From Trematomus loennbergii (taxonomy: Eukaryota; Chordata; Actinopteri; Perciformes; Nototheniidae), in NCBI GenBank assembly GCA_012861695.1, contig JAAOOA010000026.1, positions 16,900,001 to 16,964,000 of the forward strand: 64,000 nucleotides of DNA, in the 5' to 3' direction. The notes beneath the pieces were generated by a model. It saw only the letters and a program-made list of their open reading frames with translations. It was not told where the DNA came from and ran no database searches. Position numbers and translations under genes: made by a program. Numbering within the stretch: the stretch's first letter is position 1; every line of letters starts with the position of its first letter. Shown piece after piece: positions 54,581-64,000 of the stretch.

Positions 54581-55970
54581 ATATATAACGGTATAGCAGT
54601 CACCAGTACTTGACCCTTTCCCTCTCTCCTCTACAGGTTGCATCACGTCTGACCCAGTTCAGACCTTCTCTGACCCGGGTCAGACCTCCTCTGACCCGGG
54701 TCAGACCTCCTCTGACCCGGTTCAGACCTCCTCTGACGGTCTGTGTAAACTGGTCCGCTGGGCTCACAGCCACGGCACCATCTGCAGCCTCCTCCCCAGC
54801 CTGCAGCAGCTCACCTCCCACGGTACAGCGCTGACAACAGAACCCGGTTCCCACGGCAGCAACGTCCCTGTCGCCGTGTGGAGTTGTGCCGATGGACACG
54901 CATACTACTGGCCCCTCAGTGAGCATAGCAATGCTAACGGAGGCTCAGGCCATACTAGCAATGGTCCGGAGAGGTTTGTTGGAGGGCGTCCATCCAATAA
55001 GGTAAGGTAGAGATTTAACATCTTTGACTGTATTTTGCATTTCATTGCAAACCTAATTTGAGGTGTCCAGCACACCTATAACACTTAACATACTCAAATG
55101 CACAATCAGTGGTGAAATCACAATGTCACAATCAAATGGCCCTTGAAATTCTCTCAAATTAAAGCATACACATCCTAGATAAACGGTGTTGATGCCGAAA
55201 TTCTCGAAGGGAAGCAAAGTTGTCGCCCTCTGTATTTAAGGTTACAGAGAGAAGAGGATTTAAGACAGCGCCAACTCGCTAATACCCCTTTGCAGCAATA
55301 CATGTGAAATGTATACTTTCATTTTAAAAGACCACCGCACCAGTTGTATCATATTTATTCCAAGAAAAAAATAACACCTTACTTTGGTGTATTCAGCCTT
55401 GAAATGCAGATTTTGAGGATTCCATTGCTCTCAATTTGATTGGTAATTGTTTGATATTGATTCTCTTCCCCTACATTATCAGTGTCAGAAAGTGGGTTGA
55501 TTTTATTTTTGCAAAAATGTGTTGCGGTGCTTGAGTTGCTGGCTACCAAAGTGTCCTTTTTCATGTTAGACATTTTGAATTCCTAGATATAGAGTCTTTA
55601 AAGAAATGCCTTAGTTAATAAGTATCACACTACACAAAGTTTAGGGACATCAATGAGACACATTTAAAAACGATATGTAGTACAAATCGTGACTTCACTC
55701 TGATTTGGTACAGTTAGTAAACTTGAATTTCTCATGCACTCTATTACCTTCCAGGTGACAGTAAAGGCGTCATGTGACCTGTCCTATAGTGAAGCAGCAT
55801 CACAGGGGGAACAGTTCAGCAGTGGATGTGATTCGTCGGCAATGGCCGAAGATGATGACTATGAGCCACACCCATCCAGAAAAAGAGGTGGGGCAACGGG
55901 AGTAGCACTTCCTGTGAAGAAGGTCAAACAGGAAGCAGACTCTGCAGAGGATTGTGACTCTGGCATGTAG
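54064..55970 (+). CDS. kiaa1958: KIAA1958-type protein with N-terminal BED zinc finger (putative fusion)
   Basis: Exons are 54064-54304, 54637-55001 and 55755-55970; phases match and give 273 residues. Residues 1-80 form a BED finger of hAT-transposase type: KVWLNFTRL, CQMC, and HLAKVHH supplying C-x2-C and H-x4-H. Residues from about 117 match human KIAA1958: LCKLVRWAHSHGTICSL, then ADGHAYYWPL, then SCDLSY and an acidic DDDYEP followed by KKVKQE. KIAA1958 has no assigned role. The human protein adds a C-terminal Crypton-derived recombinase-like domain, which is not seen here; the frame stops at 55968. The KIAA1958 exon has no in-frame ATG of its own (TAG at 54594-54596, then acceptor CTCTACAG), so an upstream coding exon is required. 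The BED exon is the only one visible. KIAA1958 identity is firm; the fusion is inferred. Confidence 0.7.
54660..54743 (+). repeat. kiaa1958: 21-bp coding minisatellite in the KIAA1958-type exon
   Basis: Four tandem 21-bp units (54660, 54681, 54702, 54723), each close to CAGACCTCCTCTGACCCGGG plus one base, encode a QTSSDPG heptad. The array lies just before the conserved LCKLV block. Reading frame is kept because the unit is divisible by three. Confidence 0.9.
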
Positions 55971-56864
55971 GGCTGGCAGTGAAAGACGTTGCATCACAGG
56001 CTCGGGGCGCCAGATCTGGGGGGCGCTGGTAGCTCTGGGAGGAGGAAAACTCTTTTTGACTGTTTGAGCTCATCCTAATTTTCGGCCATGATGTAACAAC
56101 ATTCATAATTAAGTAAAGGTAACACCCTTTTCACCCCGGTTACACGTTTCATTTGCCTGTACGATGGGCGCTGTTGGCTTATCAGGCGCCCGCAGCTCAC
56201 AGCCAAAGGGAGAGAGAGAGAGAGGGCGCACCGGGACCGGCGGGAATTGTGTTGTTAGCATCTGGTGCTGAAAAAAGGCAGATCATATACAATGTGAAAC
56301 AGAAGCCTACATGCAACATGTCTGTGGTCCTTAACTTGTTTACACGTTGTTATCATTTTCTTTTTCCCTATCTTGTTCGTGATGATCGTCATGTGGCTGC
56401 ACTACATTGTCATCAGATTTCTGTTGCTGTGGGGTAGACTTTCTGCCCCAGTTCTAATCAGTTTCTTCGTGGATGGTTGTTAAAAATCTGCGCTAAATCC
56501 TGACTGAAAAAGCTATTGTTCCAGACTTTTTGTTTAAAGAAAAGGCAGATCATATACAATGTGTATGGGTTTTGTTCTGTTCTGGTCACTCACACCACTT
56601 AATAACTAAGTGACTCTGACTTTAGTCAGATAGTCTAATTGATAGTGGACTTTTACATATTTAAGGATCAGTGGTTCAAAAAATTTTTCTATGCAAAGTA
56701 ATACATTTTATTGATTGTGTTGTTTTGTGTGTTGCCGAAAGCTGTTTTACATTAAAGCACCAAAAATACTGAGTATTATGAAGTAAAGCAAGTCTTCTTT
56801 CATTTTACAAAGGAAAAAAAGCCTTTGTCCATGGGTTTGTATTGCTTAAGAAAAAGATTATTTC
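55971..56864. other. Likely 3' UTR of the KIAA1958-type gene
   Basis: Non-coding. A (GA)n run lies at 56208-56226. The string AAGGCAGATCATATACAATG appears twice (about 56274 and 56542), a short local duplication. An ATTAAA at about 56752 could be a polyadenylation signal. Confidence 0.4.
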
Positions 56865-57195
56865 AGTTGGAGAAGTGGATGACTGAAAATGTATAGCCTA
56901 TAGATAAATATGGGGCTAAAGACACCATCATATATCGGCACAACTGCCGTCTTCTGGTAACATTCTACCCATAGATGAAGGAATGTTTGTTTTCCTTTTT
57001 AATGTGTTTATCTTAAAACAGAAGTGAGAAATCAAGATGCAAAGATCAGAAGTGAGGGGAAAATCTGAAAAGAAACGATAATGTGAGCTATATTAAGTAA
57101 AATTACCTTTACGGTATTAGGACTTTCTGGCCCCATTTCTTATATGTGCAAAAATAAAACTTGAATTTCAATATATATTGAATGTAACACTTTTG
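56865..57195. repeat. Local duplication, copy A
   Basis: About 330 bp beginning AGTTGGAGAAGTGGATGACT and ending near TATATATTGAATGT. It is nearly identical to 58428-58735. It includes an AATAAA (about 57152). A partial third copy lies at 57301-57407. Confidence 0.85.
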
Positions 57196-57407
57196 GATTT
57201 TAGATTTCCTTTGCTTATTGTAATGTGTGGCATTTTAGACCTACTTTATGACAGACACACATAAACACTGTCTAATATTTTTTCCACAAAAAAGGATAAA
57301 TACAGAAGTGAGGGGAAAATCTGAAAAAAAAACAATAATGTGAGCTATAAGTAAAATTACCTTTAAGGTATTAGGACTTTCTGGCCCCATTTCTTATATG
57401 TGCAAAA
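57196..57407. repeat. Duplication fragments
   Basis: 57196-57295 matches 51488-51591 near snx18 (shared GTGTGGCATTTTAGACCTA). 57301-57407 repeats the right half of copy A (AGAAGTGAGGGGAAAATCTG to TTATATGTGCAAAA). The mosaic suggests a family of mobile or 3'-UTR-derived fragments. Confidence 0.75.
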
Positions 57408-58427
57408 TCTAATTGGTCAGAACCGGCCCTGCACAGGCTACTTAGGGAAACAAACACAACCTCTCAAATCACAAAACATTGCCCATCAAGTCCCTACACA
57501 CTCTGTGGTGTGTGGAAGTAATAGACCCAGAGGTGCAGCTGCATCACAGGGACCACGGAGCAGGCCAGGAGATGCAGCTCTTCGACAGAGACTACAGAGA
57601 AAATTCCAGGTACACATTTGTTTAGAGGCTTGGAAATACCTATCCTCTTGGCCGGGGACAACAGCTGTAAATTAGCAATGTTGGCTAAAGCTGCCCCATT
57701 TACTGTTTTTAGTGATAGTTGATCAATAGGGACTGTCCACGACACTATAAACTAAAGAGTGAAAACGCTATTTAAAAATAATTTCACACTCCAAACTCTC
57801 TTGCTGCAATGTATCACTTTTAATTTTGATATAAAACATATTTAGTCGTATTTTTTCTCTTTCTGATTCTAGAAAAGAGGTGGCCTTGTGGCTCTAATCA
57901 GATGTAACCAGGAAGTTCCCTCATGCCCTCTTCTGACGACGCGGCTGTTGCATCAATAGAGTCATTTGTGTTGTTATAACTTAAACGTCCCTTATTATAC
58001 TGTTTTTCATCATACATTATAGGTCTCAGATATATACACAAAATGTCTCTGGAGTATTTGGCTCGAAATACTAAACAGATCATGCATTGTAGCATCCCAT
58101 AATCCCCTGTTTCAGCCGTTCAAAAGTGTTGATTCTCTGTCTGTTACTTTAGATGAAAAATAAAGAGCCACTCCCCACGCCCCTCTGAGAGATATTTGGT
58201 TAAAAAGAACACGGTGCTCTAGGAGGAGATTCAGGTGATAAGGTGGGGGGGGTGTTACCTTGGTTGGTTTTTGGCTAATGGTTACACAAGCCAACAAATC
58301 GTTATGACATAAAGTGGCCAAAATCTGATCAGCTCATTTTCAGACTGGTTTTTATATAAATGGATCAGGACAAAAAGTGAGTGAATCTCTTTACACGTGT
58401 TTATGTATAAAAGACATGAAAAAGTGG
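57408..58427. other. Spacer between duplications; unexplained open frame
   Basis: The frame with codons through 57513-57608 is open, with a donor-like CCAG|GTACAC at its end, but I recognise no domain. The remainder looks non-coding. Confidence 0.35.
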
Positions 58428-58735
58428 AGTTGGAGAAGTGGATGACTGAAAATGTAAAACCTATATATAAATATGGGCTAAAGACACCATCATATATCAG
58501 CACAATTGCCTTCTTCTGGTAACATTCTACCCATAGATGAAGGAATGTTTATTTTCCTTTTTAATGTGTTTTATCTTAAAACAGAAGTGAGAAATCAAGA
58601 TGCAAAGAAAAAAACCCGATAATGTGAGCTATATTAAGTAAAATTACCTTTAAGGTATTAGGACTTTCTGGCCCCATTTCTTATATGTGCAAAAATAAAA
58701 CCTGAATTTCAATATATATTGAATGTACACTTTTA
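58428..58735. repeat. Local duplication, copy B
   Basis: The same sequence as 56865-57195 in direct orientation, about 1.56 kb apart, with a small deletion at about 58607. Its right end abuts the probable 3' end of the inip transcript. Confidence 0.85.
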
Positions 58736-58737
58736 TT
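58732..58737 (-). terminator. inip: Candidate polyadenylation signal of inip
   Basis: TTTATT (AATAAA on the minus strand) about 375 bp past the inip stop codon is the nearest clear signal. Confidence 0.4.
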
Positions 58738-59110
58738 ATCCAAATATCAATACAAACCTTGAATGTAAAACCCTGACAAAATGTGCATTAATGCGGTGAA
58801 AGGCAATGACAGTATTTCTGTAGAGTTAGTTTTTAGCCCCTGCACGACTTCACAGGATGTTTCACAGCTATCTGGAACCTTCTTCCGACTGTTTTGAAAA
58901 GCTTTCCTAAAATCAGCAGCCAGCCTGTTGGTCTGGAAAATGTAAAAATGACAGATTCACACTCCCCTGAGATTGTTTACACAACAACTGTCCATTTATC
59001 AAAGACTTAAAAGAGAGGAACTGGGAGAGAAGTGGGTCTGACATGAGTGTGTGTTGTTTGAAAGCCTTGTCCCACAGGCAGCAGGAGGAAGAGGACGAGC
59101 GGTAAAAAGG

Positions 59111-60215
59111 TCAAGACTCGGGTTCCAGGCGTGGAATGACTGGGAGGATGAGGTTCCCAAACGAGGAGTCCTGAGTGATGAAGAAGCCCGATGAGTGTGT
59201 GTGTGCATGCTGCAAGAGAAGACACAAACACCATTTAGTAAATATGGAAATTAAACAAAGTAACATTGTTTTTAAAGGTGCTGGTAGTATTTGTATTTGG
59301 AAAGAGCTAAGCTTGCTGTATCCCCATGTATGGTCTTTATGCTAAGCTAACCGTCTGTTTGGCAAAATATTTTTCGAGACTTTATGGCTTCATGATAGCA
59401 TCACCATTTATGATGGTGATTGACAAACATACATTGGAATTAGGATGAGTAATTTATGTATTTGTTTTTAGGATGAGTAACTTATGTATTGTTTGTTTAC
59501 ATTCATACTAACTTGTTGCACTATTGGTTTCCGTTTGTGTAAAATAACAGGAAGATGAATTGGTTTTTGACTCACCTGCAGGGCAGCTTTCTGCTGGGCA
59601 GCGATGTGCTGCTGTTCTGCGTTGTCTCTGAACTCTTTCAGGTTTGGTCTGGACAGCGAGATGCTGCAGGATGAGAGAGCTCAAATTAGAATATTGACAC
59701 TAAGGATATACTATCTCAATGCTTAATACCTGCTCTGAAATGTTTTCAGAGCAGGAAACTCCATGACAGGAAACATTGCTTACCTGGCTCCAGGAGTGTT
59801 CAACAGCCTTCTCCTCTCTTTCTCCAGCTCTGCCAGGATCGCCACCCGTGCCTTGTTTGGGAAAGCTAGATGAGAACAAATAAGAGGAATAGATATAAAG
59901 ACAATGGGGATAGAGAGAGGGGTGGAACAATCTATTGACAGGCAACACTGCAGATGAGTTTAATGCAAAATGACTGTGACTTGTATGCACTGGCAGTATA
60001 TAGGATTTCTAGAGACTTGATTTCATGCATTACATCCCAGCTATGGACTACAGTCAGAACTTTATCAATGTGTAGCTGTGTTTCCTGAAGGGGCCCCAAA
60101 GAGCAAAGGGGGGTCAGCATTCATAGCTACGCCCCTGCAGATATAGACAAAGACCTTAAACACCAATACCGTTTGTCCAATAATAATTACCTTGTCCTGG
60201 TGGATTTGTAGCCAT
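59111..60215 (-). CDS. inip: SOSS complex subunit C (INTS3- and NABP-interacting protein)
   Basis: Small acidic adaptor of the SOSS single-strand DNA-binding complex (INTS3, NABP1/2, INIP), which acts early in double-strand-break repair and ATM signalling in the nucleus. Minus-strand exons are 60215-60191, 59865-59784, 59663-59576 and 59209-59111, with consistent phases, giving 97 residues. Hallmarks are ARVAILAELEKERRRLL, LSRPNLKEFRDNAEQQHIAA, the AQQKAALQHAH helix and SSGFFITQDSSFGNLILPV. The human protein has 104 residues. The missing seven fall between RRRLL and PGAS, where the human protein carries MQNQSSTNH. It lies head-to-head with snx30, 1.0 kb apart, as in human 9q32. Confidence 0.95.
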
Positions 60216-60959
60216 GTCGCCGCAGGTAAAAGGAACACAGTCAAAATGACAAATTATAGAAAGGTTTCTATTAATGGTATTCGTTTTATTTGTGTGTGTT
60301 TCCTTCCTCCCAGCTAATGTTGCACTGGTGGATAACGGACAACGATAAAAGTCCCCTTGTGTGAAACGTATAACTTAGACTGGAGCTGGATAAACTACAC
60401 AGAAGGTACTGTTGTAACAATAACTGTTGTAACAGTATCTGAAGGATTAAAAGACGATAAAACTCTTGCTTATGTACGGTTGTTGAGTCGCATATTGCCT
60501 CTGAAAGAAGTACCGGGTTTTCAGCTAGGTTGGTTAGAAAAAGTAAAAATGAAGATGTCTCACTCTGCTCCTATGTTCGGTTACCAACATTGTTATCAAC
60601 GAGAACCAAGAGAAAGGCTGACAGAGGAGGGGAAATGAGCATGTTGAAATTATATTACAGCTACAAAATATATTAAGCTCTGAGTCACATTGACTCCCAC
60701 TTGGGAAACCAGAGTGTCCTCACTTTTCTTATTGATACGCTCAACAAACCTAGTGCATTGATGCAATATGGATACAGTTGTTGGTAGCAAAACATTTTTC
60801 TTAAATTGACGAGGTGATTTATACTATAATTTATAAACTACCCGTTTTATACACAATTAATTGGGAATTTTGAAGGCTGTTTAATGTTACAAGCTTATAT
60901 TGTTGCCTAAAAAATTATCAGGGTTAGCTGTTTCATCAACAATTGTATCATCTTCTCAA
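60216..60959. other. inip 5' flank
   Basis: This should contain the inip promoter and 5' UTR. An open frame at 60357-60638 has no recognised domain. No TATA box was seen. Confidence 0.4.
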
Positions 60960-61212
60960 TAGACGATCTTAAGAATTTCATTCGTTGCTATTTGTCACAT
61001 GTTTACATCCGGGTTCGTGTTGTTTAACTTCCGGAGCTGCGCAGTGGGAGTCAGCTGACAGTTGTGGCCAACCAGCGGGTGTAACATCGCAACTGAGGAG
61101 ACAGTGAAGGGAGAAAACAGCCTCCCTCTGTCTGTAGTAACCGTATCAGCCGCGGAGAACCGGACAGTTGTTACCCCCCGATACCCGGACACGTCCTCCC
61201 GCCTCCCGCAGG
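60960..61212 (+). promoter_or_regulatory. snx30: snx30 promoter / 5' UTR with ETS site
   Basis: The composition becomes CpG-rich from about 61000. ACTTCCGG (61027-61034; CCGGAAGT on the other strand) is a consensus ETS-family site, common at housekeeping transcription starts. It may also serve the divergent inip gene. A further CCGGG-type CpG cluster precedes the ATG. Confidence 0.5.
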
Positions 61213-61329
61213 ATGAGTGTTGGTGCTCCGAGGGCCCTGGCCAGCTCGGGGCAGAAGCCCATCACGGAGATCCTCCACCCGCTGTCCGCAGCCGAGGAGC
61301 CGCTCTCCGTCACCGTCGGAGGGGACAAG
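61213..61329 (+). CDS. snx30: Sorting nexin-30, first exon (gene continues beyond the window)
   Basis: ATG at 61213 with good context, 39 codons, ending phase 0 at AAG|GTAGGC. The peptide (PRALASSGQKP, then ILHPLS, then VGGDK) resembles the N-terminus of human SNX30 (PPKALPSTG, HPLAG, VGGD). The PX and BAR domains would lie in later exons. SNX30 pairs with SNX4 or SNX7 in endosomal recycling. The call rests on this short match plus adjacency to inip, which is conserved in human. An overlapping longer frame (61062-61502) is a shadow. Confidence 0.7.
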
Positions 61330-64000
61330 GTAGGCAGCGTCCGCCGGGGCTTTACCGAAACCTGTTATGGTGCTTTGAGAACAACCAGGGGCTGGAGAAA
61401 GCACCTAACTACTCTGTGTACAGTGACCTGCTTTTAGGCTGCCACCAGTGTTTGTGGTTTAATCCATCAAGTAGTCCATTAAGTGAACTAATGGAAGTTT
61501 AATTGAGAAAACGGGATAAACATTAACCGACCCTTCTTCTGGTTAATGTTTATTATTTTTGTGTTTACTTTAAAGTGTTGCTTCCTATGACAGGAGTTAT
61601 TTGAGCCTGAAGCGTTTGAATTTGTCAATAAATCAGTGTTGCATGTAAGTTTAACCTTTTAGATGGCTATTAAAAAAGGGGGTTGTTTTTTGAGAATACA
61701 GCAAAAAAACAACCAAATGCATGTAAGAACAGACAAATTCAGAAACAAAATACTACACACAAGGTTACCGTGAGTAATGTGTTGTTCATTACATTGACTC
61801 CAGTTTACACATATTTTGCTTGGAAAACTCAATCTATAAAGGGGACCGTACATCATTATTGGTGTGCTGTGTACAGCTTTTACAATTCTGTGGTTTTACA
61901 TACAGGAGGAGTGACATGCTGAGCAACCACTTTGAGTAAAGTTAATCATTGTCGATGGGAGATGATGTGATATGTCTTGAACCTCCACACAAATTAATCT
62001 GTGAAGCCTGTATGAGTTCCTCTGTGAACCTGGCCCACAACTGAGGAGGCAATTATGCATCTGCTCCCAGTCTGTTAGCAGAATGTTCTAACAATCTGTC
62101 GACACTCTCCAATGAAAGTTGATGGAATGTTTGAATATGGGCCTGGAAAATCATATTTTTCACATTTCATATTTAACCATACAGAAGCTGCAGTGTTGAG
62201 AAGTACAACTCTTTCATTTGTTATGTTTATTTGCATGAGGGCCAGATTTGGAGCATAAACCAATGTCACACACCACAACATCAATAGACTAAACTAATGT
62301 TCAATGCCTGTTACTAGATAGGCCTTTAAAATACACATAAATACACAAGAGACAGTATAATAGGCACATGCATTAAACTTTAACAGGAGAAAACAGACCA
62401 AACACTTATATAGAAAAAAAAATACTCATTTTGTTTTTATATTATCTTTTACACCTTATATATTGTTTTCCTGCAATATTCAATCATATCCATAAGCAGA
62501 GGTTGATGTCATTTAATGGGCTGCTTTCCCCGGAGATATTTGTCATATCACTGTAGGAAAAGCACATGTTTAAAACTAGTAAGATATTAATGGCTGAGTT
62601 CCATTTAGCTGCTTGGGTCCTGATATTCTGTATGCTGTCTCGTTAATAAGTAGTTAATGCCATTAGTAACACCTCTGCTTTCTCTACTATGACAGTTAAA
62701 ATGTCTCCTACTAAAATGGCCAATAAAATAGTTCTGTAGACATAATGACAAACTTAGTTACCCTCCATAATTATCAGCGAAAACTGCCCAATATGTTCAG
62801 AAAGTTTGAAATGACTGTAAAAATGCAATATTTACGCTCCACCACAGTATGAACGGGGATAAGGGAATGTTAATTATTTGGTTATAATATGGCTATACTG
62901 TTTACACTATGCTTCGTATTGAAAACACATTCTCCCCAGTGTAAATATTTTCAGATTCTTCCTTAGTGTGTTTGTGTTTTGTTGTTCATTCACAGTGGTG
63001 TGATGACGCAACGCGATGCAATTATCTGAGCTGTGATTACCAGTGCAGGTTAGCACCACAGTGTGAAGAACGGCACAATGTCAGCAGCCTGTCTCTGTTT
63101 CTGTGTGTACACAGCAGCAGAAAGAGAGTGGTGTGAAGAAAAAGTGTGTGTGGTCAGCGTGTGGTTGTTCAGAGTGTGTGTGGAACAGTGAGAGACAGAG
63201 GGGTGGCCCTTTCTTCACACTGATTTAATTGGGAATTAGCACACAGGCAAACTATTTGGTGTTAGAAAAAGGGATAAAGGTTGAACTTGAGCTGCTTTTT
63301 GCACCTTAACCCAGGAGAAATATGTTCTGGTGATAAGATGAAATCAAATGTGACGGTAAAAGATTTTTTAGATGCTGCAGCCCTGCTACCAAAGTGTTTT
63401 CCCTACCTTCCTGTTGCAGTGTTTAGTCTTTTAGTTTACATTTAACATTCTGTTGCCTGCGGTCCCTGTGGTTTACTTAACGTAAGTCCTTTAGATAGGT
63501 GCAGTAATATTTTAATACATTGTCAAAATTCATTTTTCATCCAGTGGATTCCACATGCTGTCTCTTCATTTAAGGGGGAAACATTTCCACATCCTCCAAA
63601 ATTGTCCAGTAATTAGCTTTTTGCAGCTTTTATTCAACTTAAGTGGAGCTTGTGGGGAAAATGTGCTCTCTACTGCAGTTTTAGAAATCCAAAAGTGTGT
63701 GTGCATGCGTTTTCACACTAACGTAACTGTGGGAAAGTGTCTTGGAATAGTTTGGCATCAGTTTGGTCGTGATATCGGTCAAACCTGTTTTTGTAAACAA
63801 GTTACGGTCTGTGTTGCTTAATGCTCCAATTCACAGGAAAATATCTGTCTTTTCAAAATAACAGTCAACATTTCACAAGGGTTAGGATTAGGAAAACACG
63901 CTTATAGTTTATTTAAAAAGGAACAAAAATGTTCTCCATCAACTTAGAGATGGTATAACAAGCTATTATTCTCCCACAGTTAGAATTCTTTAGCATTAAG
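61330..64000 (+). other. snx30: snx30 intron 1
   Basis: AT-rich intronic DNA with no exon, RNA gene or transposon end recognised before the window ends. Confidence 0.5.

Noticed and set aside
57433..57608. Open frame ending at a donor-like site downstream of the KIAA1958-type gene
   Set aside because: No recognisable domain and no matching acceptor/phase with the previous exon; lies among duplicated non-coding fragments.
60120..60140. TAGCTACGCCCCTG, resembling a hAT terminus on the minus strand
   Set aside because: The second end and a target duplication could not be found, so no element is called.
61062..61502. 146-codon plus-strand frame over snx30 exon 1
   Set aside because: It overlaps the better-supported frame starting at 61213, runs through its splice donor and matches nothing known.

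Overview
The window is genomic DNA from a ray-finned fish, probably a percomorph teleost. The evidence is vertebrate genes split by GT-AG introns, long CA/TG microsatellites, tRNA-derived SINEs ending in the teleost GACGCTTTTATCCAAAGCGAC tail (seen here on the opposite strand), and many short non-autonomous DNA transposons. The lineage is inferred, not proven.

Layout. Positions 1-22,200 are gene-poor. They hold three long CA/TG arrays, a TCC array, G-rich tracts, a perfect hairpin, and a CCAAT-box promoter-like segment (about 4,140-4,480) followed by a possible very short three-exon gene. Positions 22,203-40,391 (+) carry a complete 22-exon chondroitin sulfate proteoglycan 4 gene: signal peptide, two laminin-G domains, CSPG repeats, transmembrane segment and a C-terminal QYWV PDZ ligand. 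It is interrupted on paper by two one-base indels in homopolymer runs. Positions 43,703-50,672 (-) carry four coding exons of sorting nexin snx18, convergent with cspg4. Positions 54,064-55,970 (+) carry a KIAA1958-type gene whose only visible start-bearing exon encodes a BED zinc finger of hAT-transposase type, joined in phase. Positions 59,111-60,215 (-) carry inip (SOSS complex subunit C). Exon 1 of snx30 begins at 61,213 (+), and its first intron runs off the window.

Context. KIAA1958-INIP-SNX30 is the order known from human 9q32, and SNX18 lies on human 5q11; both regions are linked on the chicken Z. CSPG4 next to SNX18 mirrors the human CSPG4-SNX33 pair on 15q24. This cspg4 is therefore probably an ohnologue of mammalian CSPG4 that kept its ancient neighbour.

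Functionally the genes are not an operon-like set. They cover a cell-surface proteoglycan, two membrane-remodelling sorting nexins, a DNA-repair adaptor and a nuclear protein of unknown role. The most interesting observations are the candidate host-transposase fusion (BED + KIAA1958), the two frame breaks and GC-AG intron in cspg4, the CSPG4-SNX18 ohnologue pair, and several structurally intact transposons with visible target-site duplications. All splice sites were read by eye, and no database search was possible.
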